DNA of 64,000 bases from Castor canadensis (taxonomy: Eukaryota; Chordata; Mammalia; Rodentia; Castoridae): NCBI RefSeq assembly GCF_047511655.1, contig NC_133389.1, forward strand, positions 25,798,501 to 25,862,500, written 5' to 3'. Both the position numbers and the translations under genes were made by a program. The notes under the pieces were generated by a model. The model worked only from the letters and a program-made list of their open reading frames with translations. It made no database searches and had not been told where the DNA came from. Below are positions 12,410 to 23,730 of the stretch, in pieces (within the stretch, counting starts at the first letter, position 1; each line of letters starts with the position of its first letter).

Positions 12410-12507
12410 TTGGTTTTTTTTTTTTTTTGGTGGTACTAGGATTTGAACTCAGGCCCTCAAGCTTTCCAGGCTGGTGTTCTACCACTTGAGCCATATCCCT
12501 GGCCCCA
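12410..12507 (-). mobile_element. tRNA-derived SINE, antisense
   Basis: Poly-T, then ggtggtactaggatttgaac and taccacttgagccatatccc. This is the free tRNA monomer form. Confidence 0.85.
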
Positions 12508-13986
12508 GATCCTTCTTACAGTTACAGTTGGCACTACTGGAACAATCCAGAAAATGCTAGTTTTAGGGAAAGTCTCTGACATTAATGAGTCAGACTCTTA
12601 GAATTTTAACTCTACCTACAATGGACTGACACTACTATGGACCAAACATTCCTCCTTTGTCTCTCTCTCACCCTTGTATTATTTATAATAGCATCTATCC
12701 TCCTAGGCTTACACCTTACTGACTTGTAAATCCATCTCTCTCCCAGACATAAACTCCTCGTAGACCAAGAATTATTTCTTCTTAGTCTTTATATTTCCAG
12801 TATGGGGCACAAAGTAACTGATTGAAAAATATTTGTAGAATGACTGAATCATATTGGTCCAAATTGGTTATAAAGTTATTAACAGGGAAAAGTATATATC
12901 AGTTCACTTATTAAGGAAAAAATAAGCTGCAGAAGAGAAAGAGTGGCTTTCTGAAATAGATCTTGACATTTCAGCAGATCATACAGATGGGGGGGATTGT
13001 GGCAAAAAGAAATCAAAAGATGTGTGTGTGGTGCACTTGCTCTTATGTTGACTTTTGCATCATAGGGCTCAGACCCATAAGAAATCACCCAATCTAGCTT
13101 CCTGCTTTTAAAGAGATTTATACTTAAAAAAATGCAGATTTGTACAAGTTTATTCTCAATAAATGTAATGTGTCTGAGAGTGCTACTCTCGATGTACTCT
13201 GTGACAGACAAAGGGCATTGAGCAGTGCTCCAAACCTGAGAGGTCACACATTCCTTGAATAAAATGATCATATATCATGCTTTGTCACCAATGTCATTGC
13301 TACCCTTCTTTCTTGCTAAAGATTTCTGGATTTTCTTCTGGGTACTTTGGTCTAGTTGATGTTTCCTTTTTAGTTTAAAAATTATATCTTTGCAAGATAT
13401 TTGACTTCCTAGTTTCTCTTGCAATTGGAAAAAAAGCATCCAAAAGACTCATTCTGGGCAACAATATAAGAGGAAGAGTGCTAAGGAACTTTCTTGAAAG
13501 GACTTTGCTCTCTGATAATGGAGGAAAGACATGTCTGGGGTTTCCCTTTCCTACTTAGCCAGCCTTGGATATAGAACGACATGTGGAGTTGTGGTAACTA
13601 TCTCAAACATGCAGAAGGAAGCCTTGGTAAAGGACCATTTGTGAGCAAGGAAGAAGATGAGAACCGAGGCCCTGGAAGGCATCTGAGCAGCTGCACCTGT
13701 GCTAATAACTCCTACCTGTGGATTTTTGTGTTGAGTAAAAAAAAAAAAGCAAAACTAAATCTAAAACCAAAATATTTTCTTTGTTTCAGACACTCTGAGT
13801 TGGCTATCTTGGCACTTGCAGTTAAGAGCATTTCTCATTCACATGACCAATAGGGATACATGACCAGATATTCTCAGTTCTATCAGAAGAACTCACCAGA
13901 CCTAGTGGAAAGCAATTGGGTTTATTTTAATCAAATGCCAATTTGGAGATTTTGGATTTTCAAAAGAATTTATACTCAAATAAAAA
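12508..13986. other. Intergenic, nothing recognised
   Basis: AT-rich sequence. An open frame on the minus strand at 12879-13271 has no recognisable domain and no flanking splice logic. Confidence 0.45.
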
Positions 13987-14263
13987 TGCAGTGAGGGGAT
14001 TGATTCTAGGATCCCTGTGGATACCAAACTCCTTGGAAGTTCTTCGAAGTCTCTTGTATAAGATGGTGTAGCATTCTCCCGTGTACTTTAAGTCATCTCT
14101 AGATTATCAATGATACAATGTAAATGTGGTATAAATGGTTGTTTAGGGAATAATGACAAGAAAAAAGTATGTATAAATTCCATACATATGAAAATTGTTT
14201 TCGAATATTTTCGATCCACAGTGGAACAGGAGGATGCAGAGGAATGGCTACGTAGTACTAAAA
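13987..14263. mobile_element. MER2-like (Tigger-class) nonautonomous DNA transposon
   Basis: Contains ggttgtttagggaataatga, tcgaatattttcgatccaca and ctgtggataccaaactc, landmarks shared with the MER2-like block at 19890-20163. Terminal repeats are worn. Confidence 0.65.
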
Positions 14264-14285
14264 GGTCAATGTAAAACTATACATG

Positions 14286-14400
14286 GGGTTAGCTGGATGG
14301 TCCACACCAGTGAGCCTAACATTTACAAGCCTGAGGCAGGAGGATCGAGAGTTCGAGGCCAGCCTGGGCTACCTCATGAGATCTTGTCTTAGTAAAACGA
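14286..14400 (+). mobile_element. B1-like SINE
   Basis: ctgaggcaggaggatcgaga followed by ttcgaggccagcctgggcta is a B1-like body. Confidence 0.85.
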
Positions 14401-14474
14401 AACAAAATAATTTTGGTAAAAATGTTCATAGACCATTCTTTGAGATCATTGGAAAAAGAAGGTAAGAACAAAGT

Positions 14475-14660
14475 CAACGGTGTTTATTAAGTGCCTGTCA
14501 CCTCCTGAGCTCTATACTAGGCATCTTCCTACCTAATCCTCACAAACCTCACTAGAGCGACTGTCCTTATCTTACAGATAATGTAATTGAGTCTTAGAGA
14601 AAGTAAAATAAATAGATTGTTTAATGTCACAGGTATATTTTGAAGGCAGAAATTAAGCCT
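14475..14660 (-). mobile_element. MIR/L2-like relic, antisense
   Basis: taagtgcctgtcacctcc and cttatcttacagataatgta resemble ancient mammalian SINE/LINE 3' sequence. Confidence 0.5.
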
Positions 14661-15389
14661 ACAGAATTATTTTGATGATCTTCAAATGAATGGAGTTTTA
14701 CTCACATGAATGATTGAAGGGGACTTGAGTCAATAAAAAATTAAATTGTATAACATGTAAAGGAAAGACATTTTGATTACCTTGAAGTATTACTAGTATC
14801 TCGATTTAGTTAATGAAACCATAGTAGATTACTCAAGTGACTCTTATTTTCATAAATGTATAAAATTGGCTTCCATTAATGTATCAGTTATTTTTAAAAA
14901 GGAATATCTCCAAAATACTTGAAAGCTCTATTTTTTTATCTTTTAAGATATTTAAAACGTTTCCCCATCAAATTTGCTTGCATATTAGTTGCTACTCGTT
15001 GTCTATTGTAAAAGTCAAACTTCAAATAACCCTTGTCTGAAAATTCTAAATAAGAATCAATTAAATTTTATTGTACATAAAAGATGATTATTTGGATAAA
15101 AATGAGCATACCTAAGGTAAAGAAATGGAAGCTAATTAGCTCCAGCCACCACAGGTGCTCTTTAAAATATTCTTCCATTTTCCAGAACCACTGCTTACAT
15201 AAGGTCTTCTTTGACCAGTGGCATCGCGGTGATCTTTTATGGACAATGACAGATAGATGAACTAAGCTGATGGTATTGGAGGGATTGGTCGGATGTTATG
15301 TTGTAGGGTGGTATGACATGCACAGAGAAGGAAATCAGAGACATTTATTTTGATTCTTTAATTGATTTATACACTTCTTAAAGATAGCA
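14661..15389. other. Intergenic, nothing recognised
   Basis: AT-rich; no supported feature. Confidence 0.45.
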
Positions 15390-15715
15390 TCTTTTTTCTT
15401 TTTTTTAAATTTAATTCTTTTTTTAATTTGTTTATTCACATGTGCATACATTGTTTGGGTCATTTCTCCCTCTCTCCTCCGCCCCCTCCCTCTCTCCCCC
15501 ACCCCCCTCGCTTCCAGGCAGAATATGTTCTGCCCTTATCTCTAATTTTGTTGAAGAGAAAACATAAGCAATAATAAGAAAGACAAAGCATTTTTGCTAG
15601 TTGAGATAAGGATTGGTATACAGAGAGATTCCTAGCATTGCTTCCATGTACAAATGTGTTACAAGAATAGCACATTTGTCTTTCATCTATTTTCATTCTT
15701 TTGTATATAAACCAT
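15390..15715 (-). mobile_element. L1 3'-UTR tail, antisense
   Basis: attcacatgtgcatacattg, a C-rich tract (antisense G-rich) and ttgagataaggattggtata parallel the young L1 tails at 27707 and 17245, but more diverged. Confidence 0.75.
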
Positions 15716-15839
15716 ATTACATACAAGATACGAGTTCAGAAAATATTTCTCTAATTGCTTACCTAACCCCAAACCAATGAAGGTAAAGTATTACAAAGAA
15801 ACACATGCTCACGGTTGAAGCAATGACTCTGGAATATAT

Positions 15840-15932
15840 ATTTTTTGAGACACAGTCTCCATATGTAGCCAAGGCTTGCTTCTAACTCAAGACCCTCCTG
15901 CCCCAGTTTCCTGTGTCCCACCAAGCCTGGCA
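15840..15932 (-). mobile_element. B1-like SINE, antisense
   Basis: ttgagacacagtctccatat and ccaccaagcctgg mark a diverged copy. Confidence 0.65.
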
Positions 15933-16144
15933 ACAACTTCTTTTCAACTGATATTCAAGACAACATGCAAAACAGAACAAAACAGTCTTCTCTTCATTTC
16001 CAGTTCAAATAAATAATGTGGTCCCAGAGTACCTGGTGCTAAAAGTTCAGATCTGTAGTTGATGGGTCCTAGGCCTCAAAGAACTGGCTAGCTGCTCTTA
16101 GAAAGTTCTAAACTCAAAACTTCTTTTTCTTTTCTTTTCTTTTT

Positions 16145-16220
16145 TGCAGTGCTAGGGATTGAACCCAGAGTCTCACATGTGCTACATGAGTGCCTACCAC
16201 TGAGCTACATTCCCGGGCTC
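16145..16220 (-). mobile_element. ID-type SINE, antisense
   Basis: gtgctagggattgaaccca and taccactgagctacattccc after a pyrimidine-rich lead. Confidence 0.8.
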
Positions 16221-16279
16221 TAAACTCGAAACTTGAAGGCAAAGAGAATAGGAAATGACTCTTCATTTGTATTTGCTTT

Positions 16280-16294
16280 AAAATGTTGCTCCCA
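16280..16294 (+). repeat. Target-site duplication, left copy (L1 at 16295)
   Basis: AAAATGTTGCTCCCA, repeated exactly at 17246-17260 on the far side of the L1. Confidence 0.95.
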
Positions 16295-17245
16295 CACCAC
16301 CACCAACAGGTGTTGGCGAGGATGCGGGGGAAAAAGGAACCCTCTTACACTGTTGGTGGGAATGTAAACTGGTACAACCACTCTGGAAAAAAATTTGGAA
16401 GCTACTTAAAAAGCTAGACATTGATCTACCATTTGATCCAGCAATACCACTCTTGGGGATATACCCAAAAGACTGTGACACAGGTTACTCCAGAGGCACC
16501 TGCACACCCATGTTTATTGCGGCACTATCACAATAGCCAAGTTATGGCAACAGCCAAGATGCCCCACCACTGACGAATGGATTAAGAAAATGTGGTATCT
16601 ATACACAATGGAATTTTATGCAGCCATGCAGAAGAATGAAATGTTATCATTCACTGGTAAATGGATGGAATTGGAGAACATCATTCTGAGTGAGGTTAGC
16701 CTGGCCCAAAAGACCAAAAATCATGTTCTCCCTCATATGTGGACATTAGATCAAGGGCAAACACAACAAGGGGATTGGACTTTGAGCACATGGTAAAAGC
16801 GAGAGCACACAAGGGAGGGGTGAGGATAGGTAAGACACCTAAAAAACTAGCTAGCATTTGTTGCCCTTAACGCAGAGAAACTAAAGCAGATACCTTAAAA
16901 GCAACTGAGGCCAATAGGAAAAGGGGACCAGGAACCAGAGAAAAGGTGAGATCAAAAAGAATTAACCTAGAAGGTAACACACATGCACAGGAAATCAGTG
17001 TGAGTCAATGCCCTGTATAGCTATCCTTATCTCAACCAGCAAAAACCCTTGTTCCTTCCTATTATGGCTTATATTCTCTGTACAACAAAATTAGAGATAA
17101 GGTCAAAATAGTTTCTGCTGGGTATTGAGGGGGTGGGGGGAGAGGGAGGGGGCAGAGTGGGTGGTAAGGGAGGGGGTGGGGGCAGGGGGGAGAAATGATC
17201 CAAGCCTTGTATGCACATATGAATAATAAAAGAAAAAAAATAAAT
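16295..17245 (+). mobile_element. 5'-truncated young L1 insertion
   Basis: About 950 bp of L1 3' end: the terminal part of ORF2 with decayed frames, a G-rich 3'-UTR tract (17127-17195), and an A-rich tail. It starts abruptly at caccaccaccaacagg and is bracketed by exact 15-bp duplications, the signature of target-primed reverse transcription with 5' truncation. It cannot encode a complete ORF1 or ORF2 protein. Confidence 0.95.
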
Positions 17246-17260
17246 AAAATGTTGCTCCCA
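17246..17260 (+). repeat. Target-site duplication, right copy
   Basis: Exact repeat of 16280-16294. Confidence 0.95.
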
Positions 17261-17511
17261 ATTACCTACTTTTAGAATCTCATTGATTTTACAGGGCATC
17301 AGTCTTTACACACCTCTTCAGAAGCTCCTTTACTAAACACTGTGTTTTTCTCTTTATTTACCCCTGGCTACAACCTAGCTGTACTTCAAGGCACATCTCC
17401 CAATGTGTGCTGAAACTTGCAAGTTTTGGAACCTCTTCTGATTAACCAGGCCTATTTTGATGGCAGTGGTGAAGTCATAATGGAATAGAAAACCCCTGCT
17501 TTGAGTCTGCA

Positions 17512-17651
17512 CCTCTCATTTTGTTTCTGGGGTTTTTTGTAGGTTTTTTTTTTTTTTTTGCTTTTTTTTCTTTTTGGTGGTACTGGGGTTTGAACTCGTG
17601 GCCTCACGCTTGTTAGGCAGGTGCTTTACCATTTGTGTGCCTCTCATTTTG
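17512..17651 (-). mobile_element. tRNA-derived SINE with 12-bp target duplication
   Basis: Antisense SINE with a long T tract, then ggtggtactggggtttgaac and a truncated distal end. CCTCTCATTTTG occurs at 17512-17523 and 17640-17651, so the SINE body is 17524-17639. Confidence 0.9.
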
Positions 17652-17826
17652 ATTTTAACTGTTACACGTTTTAGGTGGAAGATGAGTGATGGCTGGATTT
17701 GGAGGGAGGAAGAAGGAAAAACATGTCTTGGAGTGAAGATCTTTCTGGAAAGGTAGAGTTTTTCATTTAGTACATATTTGGAATTTTCTTGCCTAAAATA
17801 GTTAAGCAAAATTGCTATAACTCTAA

Positions 17827-17899
17827 GCTGTATTATCAAATCACACCCTGAAGATAAACATTCCATACAGCAGGACCTTGTAAGTGAACCGTAGGGGGA
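17827..17899 (+). repeat. 73-bp direct repeat, copy 1
   Basis: Matches 18346-18418 with one mismatch (A/G at the fifth position after gctgt...). It belongs to no repeat family I recognise. Confidence 0.95.
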
Positions 17900-18312
17900 A
17901 GGGAAATGGTTGGTGACTCCCTACTTGTAAGGACTGGTCATATTCAAGTTTTGACCATTAAGTTCATTCCCCCATGAATTTCACAAATGGTGGCTACCAG
18001 GTTAATTGTGATAGATCATTCTCTTAAATGGCCTAGTGTCCAACAAATGCTATTAGTTGAATTATGCTGGAAGTCTTAAGCCACTCAACTCTCCAGAATC
18101 CTCAAGAAGTACTCTAACTGTACACTTAGATGACCACCTGAGGGTACATGTTGGGTGGTCTGATGGGTTGCAATTTCCTACCTTGATGAAGTGGTGTGCC
18201 TCAGGCCATATTTTCATGGTCAGGAAAGAGCAGATCCTACTATCGTTAGGATCTACCCAATCAGAAGAGGGTCACCAGGATAATACTTTATTGGAAGCCA
18301 TTCCATAGTGGT

Positions 18313-18332
18313 GTTATCCCAAGAGGGATAAC
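18313..18332. repeat. Short perfect inverted repeat
   Basis: GTTATCCC-AAGA-GGGATAAC: an 8-bp stem with a 4-base spacer, just ahead of the second direct-repeat copy. Confidence 0.9.
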
Positions 18333-18345
18333 AGGGATATCCCAG

Positions 18346-18418
18346 GCTGTGTTATCAAATCACACCCTGAAGATAAACATTCCATACAGCAGGACCTTGT
18401 AAGTGAACCGTAGGGGGA
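18346..18418 (+). repeat. 73-bp direct repeat, copy 2
   Basis: Second copy of 17827-17899, offset by exactly 519 bp. The 446 bp between the copies look unique. Confidence 0.95.
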
Positions 18419-19517
18419 TCTTTGCCCAGTGACTGGCCATCTTTTATTCAACAGAGAAAGTCTACTGATATAAATAAGTTAATATCCCTGCCTCCCTCAA
18501 TGAAATTGGTACTAAAGAAAATGTCCATTTATTTAAGCTGCTATTATTGCCTTTAACTAGCTGCTGGGAAATTTAAAAATGCATTTTTTTAGCAGGCTAA
18601 TTCATTGTAATTGCTATCTTGCTTCAGCAGAATTAAATTCAAGTGTCAGGAGTGCCTCAAATCAATGCTTGCATCTGTTAAATGAAGGGACATTAAAAGT
18701 ATGCTGAAGACCATAATGATTCAGATAAATGCGTAGTCATTTGCTAGAAGCTCTCCATTCGTTCAGTGCTATGTTGGGTCCATGGGTTTGGACGGGTCCC
18801 ACCGAGGCTAGAATCCTGCCATGCTGTCCACAGGTTCATAGCCCAGTATGGCAGACAGGTTTCCATGGAGTGATTGGTATGCAAGTTAGCTGTGGTAAAG
18901 GCCTTCATAGGAGTGTGAGGTGCATGAGAAAAGATGAGTCGGGCTCTTAGATCTGGAGAGGTCTTTCAGTGTGGGGTCTGAATAAGGCCCGGAAGGAGTG
19001 GTTAATTGGGAGTGGTTATGAGGAGAATTGCCTAGTCTTGGGCATGAAAACTGGGCAGGAAATGTAGACATTTTGGGGGAAGTGAAAGGAGTTGCCTGTG
19101 AGCAAAGTGTGGGTATGTGTGCAGTTGGGAGGACAATAAAAGAGAAGATGGGACCATGTAGGATGACCAGAGAGCCATGTGGCCAGACTAGAAGACTGGC
19201 AAGCTTGGAAGTCAACCTGGGCCATATTTCTTTCATTCATGATGAGGAGCCCTGGAAGTGGTAACATGGTTTTATGCTCGGAAAGATGACCCTGGAAATA
19301 AGATGTTGGGTAGACTGGGGAAAGAAGCCTGTGAAGTCAGTTAGGAAGCTTCTGTGGAGATCTTGGAAGGGCCTGAACCAGAGCACTGTTAGGGAAGGTA
19401 ACAGACTTAATCATGATAGAGAAGAACAAGTTATAAAGCAAAGATGAACAGTTAAGAATAATCATACTTACCTGTATGTACATACATGATGTAGTTGTCA
19501 ATGCATTGTATACTGTG
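18419..19517. other. Intergenic, nothing recognised
   Basis: Overlapping open frames on both strands (about 18890-19265) look like chance frames. No splice sites or domains support a gene. Confidence 0.45.
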
Positions 19518-20215
19518 ATGGTTAATTTTATGGATCCACTGGGCTGGGCTAGCATGCTTAGAGGTCTGATCAAACATTTTTCTGGATGTTTCCATGAAGT
19601 TGTTTAGGAATTTGGTCACCATTTAAATTGGTGGACTTTGAGTCTAGCAGATAACCCTCCATAAGGTACACAGTCCTCAGCTAGTCAGTTGAAGGCCTGA
19701 GAAGAAAAAGACTGATCTCCCATGACCAAGCAGGAATTCTGCCAACCACAGTCTTTGGGCTTGAACTTCAACTCTCCCCTGGGCCTCTAGCCTGCTGGCT
19801 GTCCCATCAGATTTTGGGCTCGCCAAGCCTTGTCAACTGTGTGAGCCAATTTCTTAAAATCAATCTCTATCTCTGTCTCTCTCCCCGCATCCGTAGTTCT
19901 GCATCCATGGATTCAGTCAACTGTGGATCAAAGCTATTAGTTAAAAAAATTGTGTCTGCTCTGAACATGTACAGACCTTTTTTCCCTTGTGGTGATCTAA
20001 GTCATCTAGAAATGATTTAAAGTCTATGGGAAGATATGTATAGGTTTTTATGTAAATACTGTATCATTTTACATCAAGGACTTGGGCATCTGGGGAGTTT
20101 GGCGTCTGTGGGGGTTCCCGGAACCCATCCTTTTCAACAGCAGATAGCAAGAGATGACTGTATGTGCACTCATCCTATTGGCTTTGTTTCTGTGGTGAGC
20201 CCTAATAAATTCACC
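19518..20215 (+). mobile_element. MLT2-like ERVL LTR, split by a DNA transposon
   Basis: It opens with gtgatggttaattttatgga, includes gtggactttgagtctagcag and agtcagttgaaggcctgaga, and resumes after the insertion with ctgtggtgagccctaataaa. Confidence 0.8.
19890..20163. mobile_element. MER2-like (Tigger-class) DNA transposon nested in the LTR
   Basis: ttctgcatccatggattcag at one end and agcaagagatgactgta at the other mark the worn terminal inverted repeats. The interior shares landmarks with the copy at 13987. Confidence 0.75.
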
Positions 20216-20409
20216 ATTGCTGGGAGACAGTGTTATGGGGTTAGGTCCTACTTCTGCCACTTACTCTCCAGGAACTCCTATTCAAGGTGTGCAACATCTC
20301 TGAGTCTGTTTCATCATATGAAAATGACACTGAATGATCTTGCTTTTCCCATCAATGGAAGCTATTGCATTCAGGGCCAGGACCAGGGTGAAGCTGGAGT
20401 GGAGAGCTC

Positions 20410-20532
20410 AGATTCACTCTCAGGGCTGGCGGAGTGGCTCAGGTGGTAGAGCGCCTGCCTAGCAAGTGTGAGTCCCTGAGTTCAAACCCCAGTGCAGCCA
20501 AAAAAAAAAATTTAAAAAGATTCACTCTCAGG
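20410..20532 (+). mobile_element. tRNA-derived SINE with 15-bp target duplication
   Basis: The SINE body is 20425-20517, with a clean A-box-like tggctcaggtggtagagcg, a B-box-like gagttcaaacccc and an A-rich tail. AGATTCACTCTCAGG at 20410-20424 recurs exactly at 20518-20532, indicating a young insertion. Confidence 0.95.
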
Positions 20533-20689
20533 TGCCCACCCTGCATGACCCTAAGGGCAAATGCCTCCTGACCTCTCCTTAGTCATGACCCTGATTGTAT
20601 AGAATAAACATCATAAAGAACATTGGACAGAGGAGTCTATAGCCTGCCAGTTTGTGACCTCTTTAAGCACAGGGACCATATTTTTTTAA

Positions 20690-20790
20690 TCTTATATTTA
20701 TCTTTATGTTCTCTGGGCTTTAGTGCCAAGCAGCGAGCCAGGGACCTAGAAGATTCTCAATAAATGTTTAATGAGTGAATAAATATTTAT
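20690..20790 (+). mobile_element. L2/MIR-like 3' end
   Basis: tctcaataaatgtttaatga followed by gtgaataaat is the usual end of ancient L2/MIR copies. Confidence 0.6.
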
Positions 20791-22084
20791 TCAATGACAT
20801 AGTTGGGGCAATTAGGCAAAGATGATAAGCAAATAAACAATGGGACTTTAAGTAATCGGTCTCCAAGCAGAAAGTCAGCAAGGTATAAAAAGTGTTTGTT
20901 GCATTAATGTGTCGAGAGAAGACCTTGCTGGGGAATGAGGTCAGTAAAACCTCTTTTCTAGTGTGTAGAAGAATGGAATGTGCGTAGCATATAACTAAAA
21001 TGTTTATAACTTGTAATCAAAACGAAGGTCTGACGCCTTGACATTGAAACAAATACAGAATTCCAAAGCAGAAAAATGTTCTATAAAATTTACAATATTC
21101 AAAGTCTGACTCCATTCTCAGGGGAATTTTTTTAAATGTCATTTAATACAAATACTTCCTCTTTAAAAAGAAAGATATAAAGTCACTCTATTGTTAGATT
21201 TGGGGTTGCTAGGTTACTTAATTATATTAAGTGTAATTTCTATTCATCAAAGAAAAATCTTTTTTTTAACCCTTTTTTGGAGGAATAATGTACGTGTACT
21301 CTGACTAAATATTCATTTGGGGGCAGTGAATTCTTAGCATAGAATTTATAATAATGAATTCAGCTTTTCTTTTAACAGTGGTTTATATTTCAGAAAAACA
21401 TAGATAGCTAAGATTCTTCTTTCTCTAGGGACACCCAGGAAGGGACAAAGCAAATCTCATTCTCCCACCCACTCAGCACTGAATGACAAGGCAGTAGGAG
21501 GTTCATAGATCGAGCAAGTTCTGGGGTTTTTCAGTGGTAGGCAATTCTGCAGGTACTGTGCTTACATTCAAGTAGACCTGAATTCATGAAAAAATGTGCT
21601 TAAATATTCAAATTATCTAACAGATAAATGTAGTATTTTCAGAAGCATGGGTTGAGATATAAAAAGGCCCTTGGGGAACAGAAGGGCTGACCTCCCTCTT
21701 CAGTAGCATGATTCCTCCTACCCTGATCTAACCCTGGATAAAATCCTGGGATTTGAAAAATATATTCTGGTGGGGGATGTACAGAGTGAAGAAGAAATAG
21801 CTCTTAGATTTTTCTCATGCTAAGTGGTATAAGGAGATAAAAGGTCTATCATCTTTTTATTCTAATAATCATTATTTTTAAAATTGAAAGTACTAAATGC
21901 TTTTAATAAGAAAATTCAAATACTGCAGAAAAGAATACATTTGAATGAAAAACCTTTTTTTCTTGCCTAATTATTCTCTTCCCTTGGAAATTCTTGCTAT
22001 GATTTCTTTCTTTTTTTTGGTGTGTGGACATAGGTTTTTATTTCTCTCAAATAATGTTTTTTACATTTGTTTGAAATCTTTTTT
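20791..22084. other. Intergenic, nothing recognised
   Basis: AT-rich; no supported gene. Confidence 0.45.
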
Positions 22085-22365
22085 TAACTTAATTTTATTT
22101 TTATTATCGTATTATTGTTTTTTACTGGGGGTACATTGTGACATTTACAAAAGATCTTGCATTATATATCCTAGTTGAATTCGCCCCCTCCATCATTGTC
22201 CTTTATCCTTCCTCCCCCGTTCCTGAAATAGTTTCAACAGGTCTCATTTTTCCATTCTCATACACCCTCCTTCACCCTTTCCTTAATATCCTCTCCTCCC
22301 ACTGGTGCCAAGCCCCAGACAGGACCTGTTTTACCTTCCTGCCATGCTAATGATTCCTTAAATGT
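22085..22365 (-). mobile_element. L1 3'-UTR tail, antisense
   Basis: Closely parallels 3355-3645: gggtacattgtgacatttac, a ccctccatcattgtcc tract and the aggacctgttttaccttcc end. Confidence 0.75.
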
Positions 22366-22384
22366 CTTTTATTTTTTCAAAAAC

Positions 22385-22600
22385 AGAAAAGGTTTTTTTG
22401 GTGGGACTAGGGTTTGAACTCAGGACTTCAATCTTGCAAAGTAAGCACTCTACTGTTTGAGCCATATTTCCAGTCCATTCTGCTCTAGTTATTTTGGAGA
22501 TGGGAGTCTCATGAGCTATTTGTCTGGGTCCAACTGCCATCCTTCTGATCTCAGCCTCCTAAGTAGCTAGGATTACTCGTGTCCAGTTCAACTTGTATTT
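22385..22600 (-). mobile_element. Composite tRNA/B1-like SINE, antisense
   Basis: actagggtttgaactcagga and ctactgtttgagccatattt, then a B1-like half. Confidence 0.8.
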
Positions 22601-23475
22601 CTTTTAAAAGATAAACTGAATTACAGCACATTATCTTGTACACTTTGCTTTTCTTCACTTAATAATGCACCTTGAGTATTTTCTTGTGTCAGCAGACAGG
22701 TCTACCACATTTTTTTTTGTTAGGCCCCATAGTATTCCACTGCATAAACATACCCTAACTCTATTTATTTAACCTGTCTCTTGCTGGTAGACTTTCGCAG
22801 TTTTTTGTTTAACAAAAACCCCTCTTGTGTATCCTCTGGTTGTGCCAATGTATTTTGACATCATTTTCTTACATATTCATAAGGTGACAGGGACCAAGGC
22901 ATATAGTGGCAGATGTACACAGCACAAATTGTCTCATGTATGTGGGCACCATTGACTCTGCAGGCATCATAGCTTTAAATCCTTATTATGATAATTTTCT
23001 GGCAGATGGACATAAAATCTTTTGTTGACAGAGTTTCTTTGTGGGAAGAATGGTGTTGGGTTTGAACTCAGGGTTTCATACTGGTTAGGAAGGTGCTCTA
23101 CCACTGAGCCAAAGCCCTAACCCGTTTTTGCTCTGGTTATGATTTAAGTAGAGGCTTGTGTTTTTACCTAGGGCTGACCTCAGGCCATGATTCTTCTACC
23201 TATATCTCCTGCGTAGCTTTAAAAGAGCATCCACCGGGCTTAGCACTAACTTTTTGCCCAGGTTGACCTCAAACCACGATCCTCTTGGTCTCTGCTTCCC
23301 TGATAGCTGGAATTATAAGCACAAACCACTACACAAGCCAAAGGAGTTCCTTGTTCTAATTTGCAAAAATTCACCATGGCCTTGGGTAAAAAACTCTCTA
23401 CTGGACTACTGAGTCAAATGCCATATACCATGAGCTTTTGATAGATACACACTTTCCCTTTAACACTTTTCCCTT
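22601..23475 (-). mobile_element. Ancient L1 (L1M-class) 3' end, antisense, split by a SINE
   Basis: cccatagtattccactgcat with a following ttatttaacctgtctcttg-type tract is L1M-like. The matching region appears to resume after the SINE at 23040-23350 (ctactgagtcaaatgccata). Confidence 0.6.
23040..23350 (-). mobile_element. Composite SINE with two B1-like halves, antisense
   Basis: gttgggtttgaactcagggt and ctctaccactgagccaaagc, followed by two B1-like segments. Confidence 0.7.
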
Positions 23476-23532
23476 TATCAGGTCATCAATTCTGAAAGAT
23501 GGAATGCTTGCTTTCTAAAAATCTAAAACTTG

Positions 23533-23625
23533 GGGTTGGGTGCATAGTTCAAGTGGTAGAGCACCTGCTTAGCAAGCATGAGGACCTGAGTTCAAAACTC
23601 AGTAGCATCACACACAAAAAAAAGA
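23533..23625 (+). mobile_element. tRNA-derived SINE
   Basis: tcaagtggtagagcacctgc and gagttcaaaactcagtagc with an A-rich tail. Confidence 0.85.
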
Positions 23626-23635
23626 AAATTTAAGA

Positions 23636-23730
23636 GGTGGGGGTGTAGCTCAGTAATAGTCTGCCTGCCTAGCACGCATCAGGTCCTAGGTTTGATCACC
23701 AATGCTGCTTAAAAAAATCTCAAAAACAAA
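23636..23730 (+). mobile_element. ID-type SINE
   Basis: gggggtgtagctcagtaata and a diverged tttgatcaccaatgctgc end. It lies directly after another SINE in the same orientation. Confidence 0.75.

Noticed and set aside
18323..18340. Near match (15 of 18 bases) to the recognition site of the yeast intron endonuclease I-SceI
   Set aside because: Three mismatches, no homing element nearby, and the match overlaps a simple inverted repeat; best taken as coincidence.
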